Counted from the first letter of the stretch, positions 8,985-18,000 are shown. The stretch is 64,000 nucleotides of DNA from Paenibacillus sp. FSL R7-0345 (GCF_038595055.1 NZ_CP152002.1:3020501-3084500), one strand, 5' to 3'. The notes: generated by a model from the letters alone, not told the origin. A program made the numbers and translations.

Positions 8985-9006
8985 AAGCCGGAGGAGCTTC
9001 TAAGCG

Positions 9007-9675
9007 ATGGATGACCGTAAGCTGCATATTTTTCTGGACTCGCTGCTGCCCCTGTTTAAGGCCGGTGTGGCTTATACGATCCCGCTGGCGCTGGTTTCGT
9101 TCGTGCTGGGCCTGCTGCTTGCGGTTGCTACAGCGCTGGTGAGGCTCTCCTCATGGCGGATTCCGGGGCTGATTGCCAGATTTTATGTCTGGATTATCCG
9201 GGGGACGCCGCTGCTGGTGCAGCTTTTTATTATCTTTTACGGGCTGCCGGCGGCCGGCATTGTGCTTGATCCGTTTATTGCCGCTGTCATCGGCTTTACC
9301 TTGAGTGTGGGTGCCTACGCCTCCGAGGTTGTCCGTGCGGCCATACTGTCCATTTCCAAAGGGCAATGGGAAGCTGCGTATTCGGTGGGGATGTCAAGGG
9401 TACAGGCGCTGCGCAGGGTTATTTTGCCTCAGGCGGCGCGGGTATCGGTTCCGCCGCTTGCCAACTCTTTTATCAGCCTGGTAAAAGACACCTCGCTTGC
9501 GGCCGGCATCACCTATGTTGAGATGTTCCGGACAGCCCAGCAGATCACTGCGACCACCTACGAGCCGCTGCTGCTCTATTCAGAGGCTGCGCTATTCTAC
9601 CTGCTGTTCTGCTCAGTGCTGTCAGGGCTGCAAAGCAGGCTCGAAAAACGGTTTGACCGCTATACGGCCAGATAG
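9007..9675 (+). CDS. tcyB: Amino-acid ABC transporter permease (TcyB-like)
   Basis: A 222-residue polar amino-acid permease (HisM/GlnP type) with about five membrane segments. The family motif RGTPLLVQLFIIFYGLP lies near residues 63-79. The EAA loop is QWEAAYSVGMSRVQALRRVI followed by LPQAARVSVPPLANS. It is 22 bases after the binding protein gene and 11 bases before the ATPase gene, so it is clearly co-transcribed. Confidence 0.9.
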   Translation: MDDRKLHIFLDSLLPLFKAGVAYTIPLALVSFVLGLLLAVATALVRLSSWRIPGLIARFYVWIIRGTPLLVQLFIIFYGLPAAGIVLDPFIAAVIGFTLSVGAYASEVVRAAILSISKGQWEAAYSVGMSRVQALRRVILPQAARVSVPPLANSFISLVKDTSLAAGITYVEMFRTAQQITATTYEPLLLYSEAALFYLLFCSVLSGLQSRLEKRFDRYTAR

Positions 9676-9686
9676 GAGGCAGGGGT

Positions 9687-10439
9687 ATGATCGAAATCAG
9701 GGATCTGCATAAGGGCTTTGGCCCGCTGCAGGTGCTTAAGGGTATTAATCTTCGGCTGGAGCACGGGAAAGTGCTGGTTATCATTGGTCCCTCCGGCTCG
9801 GGCAAAACGACGCTGCTGCGCTGCTTCAATCTGCTGGAGCTTCCCGATCAGGGCAGTCTGACCATTGCCGGAATGGAGCTTTCGTTTGCGGAGGACATTA
9901 AAATTCCCCGCAGGAAGGTTCAGAGTCTGCGCCAAAAGACCGGAATGGTCTTTCAGTCTTATAATCTGTTCCCGCACATGACTGCACTGGGCAATGTGAT
10001 GGAGGGGCAGATCACTGTACAGAGGCGTCCGAGAGAAGAGGCACACAAGCGGGGAATGGAACTTCTGGGAAAGGTGGGACTGTCGGACAAGGCTGCTGCC
10101 TATCCGCATCAACTGTCAGGGGGACAGCAGCAGCGGGTGGCTATTGCCCGGGCAATGGCGGTGGAGCCGGAGGTGCTTTTGTTCGATGAGCCGACCTCTG
10201 CCCTTGACCCGGAGCTGGTCGGTGAAGTGCTGAAGGTAATCAGGCAGCTTGCCTCTGAAGGTATGACAATGGTCATTGTGACCCATGAAATGAAATTTGC
10301 CGCTGATGTTGCCGATCTGATCGTTCTGATGGACCAGGGTATTATTCTGGAGCAGGGAAGTCCGCAGCAGGTGCTTGAGCAATCGCAGAATCCGCGGGTC
10401 CGGCAGTTTCTGAACAGGCTGAGCGGAGAAGAACTATAA
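9687..10439 (+). CDS. tcyC: Amino-acid ABC transporter ATP-binding protein (TcyC-like)
   Basis: A 250-residue ATPase. Walker A is GPSGSGKTT (about residues 34-42), the signature is QLSGGQQQR, Walker B is VLLFDEPTSALDPE and the switch is THEMKFA. These are the hallmarks of polar amino-acid uptake ATPases. It is the last gene of the operon and is followed immediately by a strong terminator. Confidence 0.92.
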   Translation: MIEIRDLHKGFGPLQVLKGINLRLEHGKVLVIIGPSGSGKTTLLRCFNLLELPDQGSLTIAGMELSFAEDIKIPRRKVQSLRQKTGMVFQSYNLFPHMTALGNVMEGQITVQRRPREEAHKRGMELLGKVGLSDKAAAYPHQLSGGQQQRVAIARAMAVEPEVLLFDEPTSALDPELVGEVLKVIRQLASEGMTMVIVTHEMKFAADVADLIVLMDQGIILEQGSPQQVLEQSQNPRVRQFLNRLSGEEL

Positions 10440-10472
10440 AAGGCAGTCCGGGGTAATCCGGACTGCCTTTTA
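10438..10472 (+). terminator. Bidirectional terminator after tcyC
   Basis: The arms AAAAGGCAGTCCGG and CCGGACTGCCTTTT enclose a short loop. A/T tracts lie on both sides, so it can also end the converging SLH gene. Confidence 0.9.
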
Positions 10473-10513
10473 CGGCCAGGATATCCATAGCCGGGGCTGA
10501 TCAGCATTTGCGG

Positions 10514-11182
10514 TTAATTACCGGCTGCTGGCGTGCGTCCATTAAGATACTCCAGAGCGTTATAAAGCATGACTGCTGCTTCTGCGCGGGTAATCTCGCT
10601 TTTTGGATTAAAATTGCCTTTGGTATCAAGGACGTTGATCTTGTATTTAAGCGAACGCTGAATACTGCCCTGGTAGGACGGGGTCATCTGGGCTTCATCG
10701 TTAATCTCGGCAGGCACGATGTTGATCATCGGCAGATTGCCCGCCCGCTCCACACCCTGGACCAGCAGGCTGGTGAACAATTCCTTGGTCACCGGCTTGG
10801 ACGGGTCAATGTCCGCCGGAATCTCAATATCATTATAGTGGGCATTGATGAATGCTTCGGCATACCAGGCATTGTCTTTCACTTTGCTGAATATGGCGCT
10901 GGCAACCGGAGCCTTGCTGAAGTCAATTGCCGCAAGGCTTAGCTGGAGGCCGCCGGAAATAAACTGCACCGCCTGGGCATTAGTGACGATGGAGCCGGGC
11001 AGAAACTGGGTATCGGACAGCCCCTTGATCAGCCCTTTCGACTTCAGCGAATTGATCTTGTCTCTGCCGTTCACATTATCAATATCCTTAAAGGTGCCGC
11101 CGGCTGCAAAAAGTGGACTCCCGAGCGAGAAGGAAAGGAGCGAAACGGTTGTAATCACTGCGAAAGCACGTTTTTTCATCAT
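10514..11182 (-). CDS. Secreted SLH-domain protein
   Basis: A 222-residue protein with a signal peptide (MMKKRAFAVITTVSLLSFSL..., likely cleaved after SPLFAAG). It has S-layer-homology modules: one near residues 31-80 (FKDIDN ... GLIKGLSDTQFLPG), a degenerate middle copy with AEAFINA, and a C-terminal one with FNPKSEITRAEAAVMLYNAL. SLH modules attach proteins to pyruvylated secondary wall polymer. It has no separate catalytic domain, so it is a wall-associated protein of unknown role. AGAGGTG lies eight bases before the first ATG. It stands alone. Confidence 0.85.
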   Translation of the reverse strand: MMKKRAFAVITTVSLLSFSLGSPLFAAGGTFKDIDNVNGRDKINSLKSKGLIKGLSDTQFLPGSIVTNAQAVQFISGGLQLSLAAIDFSKAPVASAIFSKVKDNAWYAEAFINAHYNDIEIPADIDPSKPVTKELFTSLLVQGVERAGNLPMINIVPAEINDEAQMTPSYQGSIQRSLKYKINVLDTKGNFNPKSEITRAEAAVMLYNALEYLNGRTPAAGN

Positions 11183-11292
11183 AACTGCTTCACCTCTGTA
11201 TATAGGTTAGGCCGCTTGGCCTTTATTACCTATTGTGACGCAGCTGCTGATAGAAAGGTTGCGGTGTTACCGTGCAGACGGTGATTATTAAG

Positions 11293-11871
11293 CTACATAT
11301 TTTCCTGAAAAAGCAGATTGCGGTACGGATATTTGCTGTACCGGGTCTTGAAGCGAAGCGCTACCCCGTGTTCTTCGATTGTTACGGTCTGCAGCGTCTT
11401 CGTTTTGATCAGTCTGCGGACCAGCGTATCCACTCTTTTTGTCTCATTACGGTTGATGGCCGACGCAAGAGCCGCAGCGTAAGCTGCAGAAGTCGCCAGT
11501 CTCCGGTAAAAGGGGATTACCGCGAGCGCTACCGCACGGTGAACCCGGGTATTAAAGGTGAATTGCACCGTGCCCGGCGGAATGGTTGTTCCATTGCTGT
11601 AAAAGACGACAGGCGGCGGGTAGGGAAAAGAGATAAAATAGCCGATCCCGTTCGTCCCGTAATTCTGAACGCCGGCAAGGACAGGGATTTGAGCCAGCAG
11701 AGCACCCATAAGATCGAGGTTTGCGCTGATTACAGCAGCAGACCATTGCTGTGCAAAGGTGCGGTTCCCGGCGATTTTTCGGTAGAAGGGCAGCATGGAC
11801 CTGGCTACCTGGCGCAGGACACGCGCGGTTACAAGGGGCTGGGCTTGCTGACGGCGGCTGGGTTGTGCCAT
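11293..11871 (-). CDS. Conserved hypothetical protein, 192 residues
   Basis: I do not recognise a family. The protein is basic and rich in Ala, Arg and aromatic residues. It has a helical first third (LRQVARSMLPFYRKIAG), a central Pro/Tyr/Phe-rich part (FISFPYPPPVVFY) and a second helical part (VHRAVALAVIPFYRRLAT). The two LPFYRKIA / IPFYRRLAT segments look like an internal duplication. No signal peptide is visible. I start it at MAQPSRR, because GTGAGG lies correctly upstream and would otherwise be inside the coding region. An upstream GTG at 11886 is the alternative. It lies between single genes. Confidence 0.6.
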   Translation of the reverse strand: MAQPSRRQQAQPLVTARVLRQVARSMLPFYRKIAGNRTFAQQWSAAVISANLDLMGALLAQIPVLAGVQNYGTNGIGYFISFPYPPPVVFYSNGTTIPPGTVQFTFNTRVHRAVALAVIPFYRRLATSAAYAAALASAINRNETKRVDTLVRRLIKTKTLQTVTIEEHGVALRFKTRYSKYPYRNLLFQENM

Positions 11872-12147
11872 ACAGACCATCCTCACTTAAATAGATTGCA
11901 GTCTCTATAAGGTATGGTTGGATGACCCTGTACGGATGGGCTTAAGCTCAGTCTGCGGTAAAATATATCATCCCGGTTTAACTTTAGCGTTATTTTTGAT
12001 CTGCTATGCGGATTTTCCGGCAATAATGTTATAATCATGGCAGGTGCTTTTCATTTTTAGTACATTTTGCTATGCTTATATCGTAATGATTACTGATTAC
12101 CAGCTAGTGACAGGCGGAATTGTTATACGGAAAGGTGGCGTTTCAGA

Positions 12148-12621
12148 ATGAACCCGATTGCGAATATCAGCCAGCAGTTTGCCGCGCATAACTATAAATT
12201 GACCCCGCAGCGTGAAGCGATCGTGAAGGTGCTGCTTGATAATGAAGAGGAGCATTTGAGCGTAGAAGAAGTCTATATGAGGGTAAAACACGGCTATCCG
12301 CATCTTGGACTGGCTACAGTGTACCGGACTCTTGAGCTGTTATGTGAGCTGCATATCGTTGAAAAAATGAATTTCGGCGATGGTGTGGCCCGTTATGACC
12401 TGCGCGGTGAGGGGCATGACCATATGCACCATCATCTGATCTGCAGCGTCTGCGGCAGGCTTGAGGAAATCAAGGATGACTGGCTGCTGGAGCTGGAGCA
12501 GCGGCTGGAGGCGGAATACGGCTTCAGCGTAACGGATCACCGGCTTGATTTCAAAGGCACATATAAGAACTGCAGGAAGACCGGCTGCAGAGGTGACAAG
12601 GAACGCAAGGCGGTTTCCTGA
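12148..12621 (+). CDS. fur: Ferric uptake regulator Fur
   Basis: A 157-residue metalloregulator that represses iron-uptake genes when loaded with Fe(II). The winged-helix part includes YKLTPQREAIVKVLL and the recognition region LGLATVYRTLELL. The histidine-rich HDHMHHHLICSVCG holds the regulatory metal ligands and the first structural Cys pair. It is closer to Fur than to PerR or Zur by my recollection of the Bacillus proteins. One oddity is the second Cys pair: it is C-x4-C (NCRKTGC) instead of CxxC. A plausible target, a Fur box, lies at 40897-40911 in this window. Confidence 0.9.
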   Translation: MNPIANISQQFAAHNYKLTPQREAIVKVLLDNEEEHLSVEEVYMRVKHGYPHLGLATVYRTLELLCELHIVEKMNFGDGVARYDLRGEGHDHMHHHLICSVCGRLEEIKDDWLLELEQRLEAEYGFSVTDHRLDFKGTYKNCRKTGCRGDKERKAVS

Positions 12622-12640
12622 CAGCCGGGTGATTCTCACT

Positions 12641-12683
12641 AAAAAGAAGCAAGGCGGCGATAACGCGGCCTTGCTTCTTTTTG
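12641..12683 (+). terminator. Bidirectional terminator after fur
   Basis: The arms AAAAAGAAGCAAGGC and GCCTTGCTTCTTTTT surround an 11-base loop. It also serves the converging gene at 12704. Confidence 0.92.
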
Positions 12684-12703
12684 CGGTAAGCCTCTTTAAC
12701 AGC

Positions 12704-13384
12704 TCAGGATTTACTCGGAACAAACGACCGGATCCAGCTGCCGAAGCTGCCGGGATTGCGGGACTGTACAAGGATTACGCCCTCACCGCGGAAGCGGCAG
12801 ACAATCGCTTCACCGCTGGTCAAGCTGTTCAGCCAGCCTGAAGCGGCTTTTTCAATCTTGTAGTCCATATAGCTCGGCCATGCCACCAGATGCCCGTTAT
12901 CAACAATCATCTCTTCACCCGGGGCAAGGTTAATGGCATGGATGGCTCCGAACGATGAGAGGAAGACCGTCCCGCGGCCGCTGATCTCTACAATGAAAAA
13001 GCCTTCACCGGAGAAGAGCCCTCTGGCCAGGTTCTGCATTTTGGTATTAACCTGAATACCCTGGGTACCGGCGAGGAAGCCGTCTTTTTGCACATACAGC
13101 TTATAGGAGCCGTCAAGCTCTATGGACTGGATATCACCAAGTTGCCCCGGTGCGAGCAGCACTTCACATTGCCCGCGCGTTGCAGTCAGCTCCTGGAAGA
13201 AAAATTTCTCACCGCTGAGCATCCGGCCCAGACCGCGCATGAGTCCCCCGTCAACCGTCCCTCTTAGCTCGATTCCCGGAGACATGGCAACCATGGCGCC
13301 CATTTCCGCTTTTACACTTTCACCCGGATTCAATTCCACCTTGAGCATAGCAAACGCACCGTCATATAATACATCGTACTTCAT
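12704..13384 (-). CDS. AIM24 / TIGR00266 family protein
   Basis: A 226-residue soluble protein of the widespread AIM24 (TIGR00266) family, which has a TRAP-like beta-sandwich fold. The sequence has the family's typical opening (YDVLYDGAFAMLKVELNPGESVKAE), GAMVAMSPGIE, many Gly-rich strands such as GEGFFIVEISGRG, and the closing GEAIVCRFRGEGVILVQSRNP. The biochemical function is not established in bacteria. It is a monocistronic unit convergent with fur. Confidence 0.85.
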   Translation of the reverse strand: MKYDVLYDGAFAMLKVELNPGESVKAEMGAMVAMSPGIELRGTVDGGLMRGLGRMLSGEKFFFQELTATRGQCEVLLAPGQLGDIQSIELDGSYKLYVQKDGFLAGTQGIQVNTKMQNLARGLFSGEGFFIVEISGRGTVFLSSFGAIHAINLAPGEEMIVDNGHLVAWPSYMDYKIEKAASGWLNSLTSGEAIVCRFRGEGVILVQSRNPGSFGSWIRSFVPSKS

Positions 13385-13569
13385 CGTTATCCCCCTCCGA
13401 TTCTACCGCTGGTCCTGCAAAATTCCCTTATATCATACCATTTCCTGGATCATTAATCTGATAGGACGGAAGCGGTAAAGATAAGTTTACAAATACTGTA
13501 CCGGGATTCTGCAGCGGAAATATGTTAAAATTGAATTATATTTACTGAAAAATAAAGGAGTGTTGGTTA

Positions 13570-13794
13570 ATGGCACGTACAAAAACGCAAAAAGCATTGC
13601 GTAAAGCAGAGCGTACAGGAACATGGTGCGCTGAGAATAACCGGAGAACCGCCGCGGATTACGGTGCAATATCGCAGCATGTGAGAGTTACCCCGGACAA
13701 ACGGGCGAAATTAAATAAGGTCAAACACCAGGAGCGGATCTTTCAGGATAGCGCTCCTTTTGCTTTGTTTATAGGGAAAAGGAAAGCCTGCTGA
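13570..13794 (+). CDS. Small basic hypothetical protein, 74 residues
   Basis: A short, lysine- and arginine-rich protein (MARTKTQKALRKAERTG..., then RVTPDKRAKLNKVKHQER). GGAGTG lies nine bases before the ATG, which supports translation. It has no signal peptide or membrane segment. It looks like a small basic nucleic-acid- or spore-associated protein, but I cannot name a family. It ends just before the convergent AraC gene. Confidence 0.65.
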   Translation: MARTKTQKALRKAERTGTWCAENNRRTAADYGAISQHVRVTPDKRAKLNKVKHQERIFQDSAPFALFIGKRKAC

Positions 13795-13810
13795 TTACAA
13801 CAACTTCCAA

Positions 13811-14629
13811 TTATATTTGCTCTCTGCTGTAAATACGGTACTGCTTGGGCGACATCCCGAATCTTCCGCGGAACAGCCGGTGGAAATAGGTATAATTGGC
13901 AAAGCCGCACGTTTCGGACACATGCTCCAGCGGCATCGGGCTGAAGGTAATCCGTTCCCTGGCCATTTCCAGCCGTACTTCATTTACATACTTGACAATG
14001 CTTGTGCCAAACGCTTCTTTGAAGAGATGCACAGCGCGTGAGACCGAAATATCCGCGTAGGCGGCCACATCCTCAAGCCGGAAGGGGATGGCGGCATGCT
14101 CCTCCACATATTGCTTCATCCGGTAGGCAAGATAACCCTTGGGCGAAATAGCCCGCTGCTCTGTCATCAGCCTGTCGATCTCCATACATAAAATCTGCAG
14201 ATAACAGGCAGTAATCTCCGGTGAAGTCTCGGACAGCCTGCGCTGCTCCAGGACAAGCTGGCGGAACAGGCCGAGAAAGTGCTCGGTAAGCGGCAGACGC
14301 AGCACAGCCGGACGCTGCTTGCGGCTCCACCAGTCCTCAATCCAGGGTCCGCCGCAAAAGATATGATAATCCCCGCTCTCCACCCGCGGCTTACCGGCGG
14401 CATAAATTTCCTTATCTATACTGAGATAATAGGGATCGCCCGGGGCAAACAGCATCAAATCCCCTGCTTCGACAGCAGACAGCACGCCGTCAATCCGGGT
14501 ACGGCCGCGTCCTTCGGTCTGAAGGCGCAGCAGATAGTTCTGGACACCGTCAGCCCGGGACATGTGAAAAGGCTTTTGGTGAAAGGAAAATCCGGCTGTA
14601 TAAACGTGGCATGGTGCGGTGTAAGTCAT
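13811..14629 (-). CDS. AraC family transcriptional regulator
   Basis: A 272-residue regulator. The N-terminal cupin-like sensing part carries FHQKPFHMSRADGVQNY and GDLMLFAPGDPYYL. The C-terminal double helix-turn-helix includes FRLEDVAAYADISVSRAVHLFKEAFG (cut here as two helices) and ends HVSETCGFANYTYFHRLFRGRFGMSPKQYR, the AraC signature. It diverges from the five-gene sugar operon at 14944-19959 across 314 bases. It is therefore probably the activator of that operon in response to its sugar. Confidence 0.9.
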   Translation of the reverse strand: MTYTAPCHVYTAGFSFHQKPFHMSRADGVQNYLLRLQTEGRGRTRIDGVLSAVEAGDLMLFAPGDPYYLSIDKEIYAAGKPRVESGDYHIFCGGPWIEDWWSRKQRPAVLRLPLTEHFLGLFRQLVLEQRRLSETSPEITACYLQILCMEIDRLMTEQRAISPKGYLAYRMKQYVEEHAAIPFRLEDVAAYADISVSRAVHLFKEAFGTSIVKYVNEVRLEMARERITFSPMPLEHVSETCGFANYTYFHRLFRGRFGMSPKQYRIYSREQI

Positions 14630-14943
14630 GATTCCTCCTGAGTGACAGAAATGAGAGCCAGATTGTTCATGTTTGAATCATATTATTCATTTTATTATAT
14701 ACGCTTTCATATTACCATGTAGCTATGCAAAAACATATACAGAATGCAAAGGAGGCTGTGCTGCTGCTCTGGGAGCTACATAAGCAGTTAGCGGAAGCGG
14801 AGAGTACTGATGCGGAGTATACAGGGCGTAATTATATAGCAGCCCTTTTGTTCAGGTGGCCTATAAGGCTGGCCTGAGCTTGTCTGATAGATACACCATT
14901 AGAGGTAATCACATTAACTTGATACGGAACAGGAGTGGTAGCA
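14630..14943. other. Divergent control region of the AraC / sugar operon
   Basis: These 314 bases separate the AraC gene from its presumed target operon. The part near 14680-14720 is AT-rich and suits promoters for both directions. A 50-codon reading frame at 14725-14877 is open but has no ribosome binding site, so I do not call it a gene. I could not identify a clear AraC direct-repeat site by eye. Confidence 0.5.
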
Positions 14944-15711
14944 ATGTTAAAACTGGGTCTTCAGCTGTATACGCTTAGAGAAGAACTGGAGCAGGATTTT
15001 GAAGGTACGCTGCGCAAGGTTGCGGAGCTGGGATATAGCGGTGTGGAATTTTTCAACTATTTCGGCCGGAGTGCGGAGGAAGTAAAGGCTCTGCTGGAGG
15101 AGACAGGACTTGTCGCGCTTGGAGCACACCGTCCGTATGATGCCATGCTTAATGATACAGAAGAAGAGATCCGCTACAATCTGGCTATCGGAAACCGGAA
15201 TCTGATCATTCCTTATCTGACAGAAGAGCAGCGTAACTGGCCGGAAGTAGCGGCTAACCTGCGGATTATCGGTGAAAAGTGCCGTGAGCGGGGGGCAGTA
15301 TTGTCCTATCACAATCATGACTTTGAATTCACGGAGTCCTATGGAGAGCGCACCGCTTTTGACGGGATTTTTGAGGAAGTGCCGGCGGATCTGCTTCAGG
15401 TGGAAATGGATACCTGCTGGGTACACTTCGCCGGCTTTGATCCGGTAGCTTACATCCAGAAGTATGCAGGCCGCCTGCCGATCATCCATCTGAAGGATGT
15501 AAAGAAACGGGAAGACGGTTCACCGGAAACAGTTGTTCTGGGCGAAGGGGAAGTAAACCTTTACGCTATTCTGGAAGCTGCAGCTGAAGCCGGTGTAGAG
15601 TGGGCTGTGGTTGAGCAGGACTTCTGCAGCCGTTCGCCGCTCGCAAGTGTAGAGGACAGTTATAACTGGGTAAAAGCTTACGCTAATCAAGGGGGAAAAG
15701 TTCATGTCTAA
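14944..15711 (+). CDS. Sugar phosphate isomerase/epimerase (xylose isomerase-like TIM barrel)
   Basis: A 255-residue AP-endonuclease-2/xylose-isomerase-like barrel. Candidate metal ligands are Glu in the SYHNHDFEF region, Asp and His of EMDTCWVHFAG, the His of IIHLKDVK and the Glu of AVVEQDFC. The start is the ATG of MLKLGLQLYTLRE, preceded by AGGAGTGG. A GTG nine bases earlier sits inside that site. The gene leads an operon and overlaps the next gene by eight bases. With dehydrogenase partners it may isomerise or dehydrate a keto-sugar or inosose. The exact substrate is unknown. Confidence 0.85.
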   Translation: MLKLGLQLYTLREELEQDFEGTLRKVAELGYSGVEFFNYFGRSAEEVKALLEETGLVALGAHRPYDAMLNDTEEEIRYNLAIGNRNLIIPYLTEEQRNWPEVAANLRIIGEKCRERGAVLSYHNHDFEFTESYGERTAFDGIFEEVPADLLQVEMDTCWVHFAGFDPVAYIQKYAGRLPIIHLKDVKKREDGSPETVVLGEGEVNLYAILEAAAEAGVEWAVVEQDFCSRSPLASVEDSYNWVKAYANQGGKVHV

Positions 15712-16807
15712 CATTAAACACAAAATTGCTATTATCGGGTGCGGAGGTATCGCCAACGGTAAACATATGCCGAGCCTGTCCCGTCAGGAAGATGCTGAAA
15801 TGGTAGCCTTCTGCGATATTATTGAAGAACGCGCACAGGAAGCTGCCGGTAAATACGGTGCTGAAGGCGCTGCAGTATATACCGATTTCCGTGAGCTGCT
15901 GGCCGCAGGCGGATTTGACATCGTACACGTATGTACACCGAACGACAGCCATTCCGAAATTACAGTAGCGGCGCTTGAAGCCGGCAACCATGTAATGTGC
16001 GAGAAGCCGATGGCCAAAACTACGGCCCAGGCTCAAGAGATGCTGGATGCTGCCCGCCGTACCGGCAAAAAGCTATCAATCGCCTACCAGAACCGCTTCC
16101 GTGCAGACAGCGAATACCTTAAAGGCATGTGTGAGTCCGGTGAGCTTGGAGACATCTACTACGGCAAAGCAATCGCTCTGCGCCGCCGTGCTGTTCCTAC
16201 CTGGGGCGTATTCCTGGATGAAGAGAAGCAGGGCGGAGGCCCGCTGATTGACATCGGTACGCATGCCCTTGACCTGACGCTGTGGCTGATGGATAACTAT
16301 AAGCCGCGTATGGTGGTAGGCTCAACCTTCCACAAGCTGGGGCAGCGCAAGAATGCCGCTAACGCATTCGGACCGTGGGACCCGGAACAATTCAAGGTTG
16401 AGGATTCTGCCTTTGGTTTTATTACTATGGAAAATGGGGCGACCATCTCGCTGGAATCCAGCTGGGCGCTTAACGTTTCCGAATTCGGCGAAGCCAAAAC
16501 ACTGCTGGCCGGTACCGAAGGCGGAGCCGATATGAAGGACGGCCTGCGCATCAACGGTGAACGTGCCGGACGCCTGTTCGAAACGAAGGTCGACCTCTCC
16601 TCGGGCGGTGTAGCCTTCTACAGCGGCTCCGCTGAGACCGAAGCAGACCGCGAGGCCCGCCTGTGGCTGGAAGCAGTAAGAGAAGACAAAGATCCGGTTG
16701 TTCTGCCGGAGCAGGCGCTTGTCGTCACCCAGATTCTTGAAGCGGTATATGAATCTGCGCGTACCGGCCGGGCCGTATATTTTGACGGCAGCTCGGACAA
16801 CGAATAG
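15704..16807 (+). CDS. Gfo/Idh/MocA family NAD(P)-dependent oxidoreductase (first)
   Basis: A 367-residue dehydrogenase. The N-terminal Rossmann fold carries the nucleotide motif GCGGIANGKHMP (about residues 10-21). The family's CEKPMAKT lies near residue 94. The catalytic-region motif GGGPLIDIGTHALDL holds the conserved Asp and His. It is coupled to the isomerase upstream (ATGTCTAA overlap). Members oxidise or reduce a sugar or cyclitol hydroxyl. A hairpin at 16814-16857 separates it from the second, paralogous dehydrogenase. Confidence 0.9.
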   Translation: MSNIKHKIAIIGCGGIANGKHMPSLSRQEDAEMVAFCDIIEERAQEAAGKYGAEGAAVYTDFRELLAAGGFDIVHVCTPNDSHSEITVAALEAGNHVMCEKPMAKTTAQAQEMLDAARRTGKKLSIAYQNRFRADSEYLKGMCESGELGDIYYGKAIALRRRAVPTWGVFLDEEKQGGGPLIDIGTHALDLTLWLMDNYKPRMVVGSTFHKLGQRKNAANAFGPWDPEQFKVEDSAFGFITMENGATISLESSWALNVSEFGEAKTLLAGTEGGADMKDGLRINGERAGRLFETKVDLSSGGVAFYSGSAETEADREARLWLEAVREDKDPVVLPEQALVVTQILEAVYESARTGRAVYFDGSSDNE

Positions 16808-16813
16808 AATAAA

Positions 16814-16857
16814 ATTAGCCGGAAACCCTGGAAGAAATGTGCAGGGTTTTCGGCTAT
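16814..16857 (+). other. Intra-operon hairpin between the two dehydrogenases
   Basis: The arms TAGCCGGAAACCCTG and CAGGGTTTTCGGCTA pair over about 15 positions with a G-U and no U tract after them. Without a T run it is a weak terminator. It may be an mRNA processing or stability element that sets different expression for upstream and downstream genes. Confidence 0.65.
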
Positions 16858-16892
16858 GAAGAGGAAACATCAGACAAACAGGAGTGGAATCC

Positions 16893-17963
16893 ATGAGTTC
16901 TAATAAACATACTGTAGTTATCGTCGGATACGGCGGCATGGGAAGCTATCATGGCCAATTGATCAGCGAAAACCCGAATCTTGAGGTAGCAGGAACGTTT
17001 GACCTGCTGGAAGGGCGCCGCAAAGCGTCTGTTGAAGCCGGATACAAGGCTTATGAGAGTTACGAAGAGGTACTTGCAGATCCGGGAGTTGAGGCTGTAC
17101 TGATTGCTACGCCTAACGATGTGCATAAAGAGCTGGCAGTCCGCGCACTGCAGGCCGGCAAACATGTGGTCTGCGAGAAGCCTGTCGCAATGTCTTCTTC
17201 AGAGCTGAAGGAAATGATTGCGGCTGCCGATGCAGCCGGCCGGGTGCTGATGGTACACCAGAACAGACGCTGGGATGAGGATTTCCGGATCATTAAGCAA
17301 ATGTACGAGTCGGAGACGATCGGAGCCCTGTTCCAGATTGAATCCCGTGTGCATGGAGCGAACGGCATTCCGGGCGACTGGCGCCATGTTAAGGCACAGG
17401 GAGGCGGCATGCTGCTGGACTGGGGCGTGCATCTGCTGGACCAGCTGCTGTTCATGATTGACAGCAGAGTAACCAGCGTGTCCAGCACCCTGAGCTATAT
17501 CCTCGGCAATGATGTGGACGACGGCTTTGAAGCGGTGCTGCAGTTCGAGAACGGCATTAAAGCCATTGTGGAAGTAGGGACAACCAACTTCATCACGTTG
17601 CCCCGCTGGTATGTGAAAGGGCTGGAAGGATCTGCGGTTATCGAAGACTGGTCGCTCACCGGCCGGATTGTGACCCGCAACCGTGAATCCGAGCACCGCG
17701 AGCCGACGCCGATCCGTGCCGGTGTAGGCCTCACCAAGACGATGGCTCCTCCGTCAGAGGGCTCCACAATCACTGCCGAGCTGCCGCCGGCCGCCGAGCT
17801 TGCTGACGGGTTCTACAGCAATTTCGTGGCGGTAATCGAGGGGACGGCAGAGCCGATTGTCAAAAACCCGGAAGTGCTGCGTGTCCAGAATCTGATTGAA
17901 GCCATCTTTGAAGCGGCAGAGAAAAATGAGGTTATCAAGAATTTCGATTCTTATGGAGTTTAA
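16893..17963 (+). CDS. Gfo/Idh/MocA family oxidoreductase (second)
   Basis: A 356-residue paralogue of the preceding dehydrogenase. It has the Rossmann motif GYGGMGSYHGQ (about residues 11-21), CEKPVAMS near residue 93 and GGGMLLDWGVHLLDQ with the conserved Asp and His. The start is the ATG of MSSNKHT, preceded by AGGAGTGG. An earlier GTG lies within that site. Two different Gfo/Idh/MocA enzymes with two isomerase-like proteins suggest an oxidise-isomerise-reduce scheme on one sugar. Confidence 0.9.
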   Translation: MSSNKHTVVIVGYGGMGSYHGQLISENPNLEVAGTFDLLEGRRKASVEAGYKAYESYEEVLADPGVEAVLIATPNDVHKELAVRALQAGKHVVCEKPVAMSSSELKEMIAAADAAGRVLMVHQNRRWDEDFRIIKQMYESETIGALFQIESRVHGANGIPGDWRHVKAQGGGMLLDWGVHLLDQLLFMIDSRVTSVSSTLSYILGNDVDDGFEAVLQFENGIKAIVEVGTTNFITLPRWYVKGLEGSAVIEDWSLTGRIVTRNRESEHREPTPIRAGVGLTKTMAPPSEGSTITAELPPAAELADGFYSNFVAVIEGTAEPIVKNPEVLRVQNLIEAIFEAAEKNEVIKNFDSYGV

Positions 17964-18000
17964 CAGCTGACACTAATAATGGATGAGAGGCGGCAGGTCA

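Noticed and set aside
14725..14877. 50-codon reading frame in the AraC control region
   Set aside because: It has no ribosome binding site and no recognisable sequence. It lies where the promoters should be.
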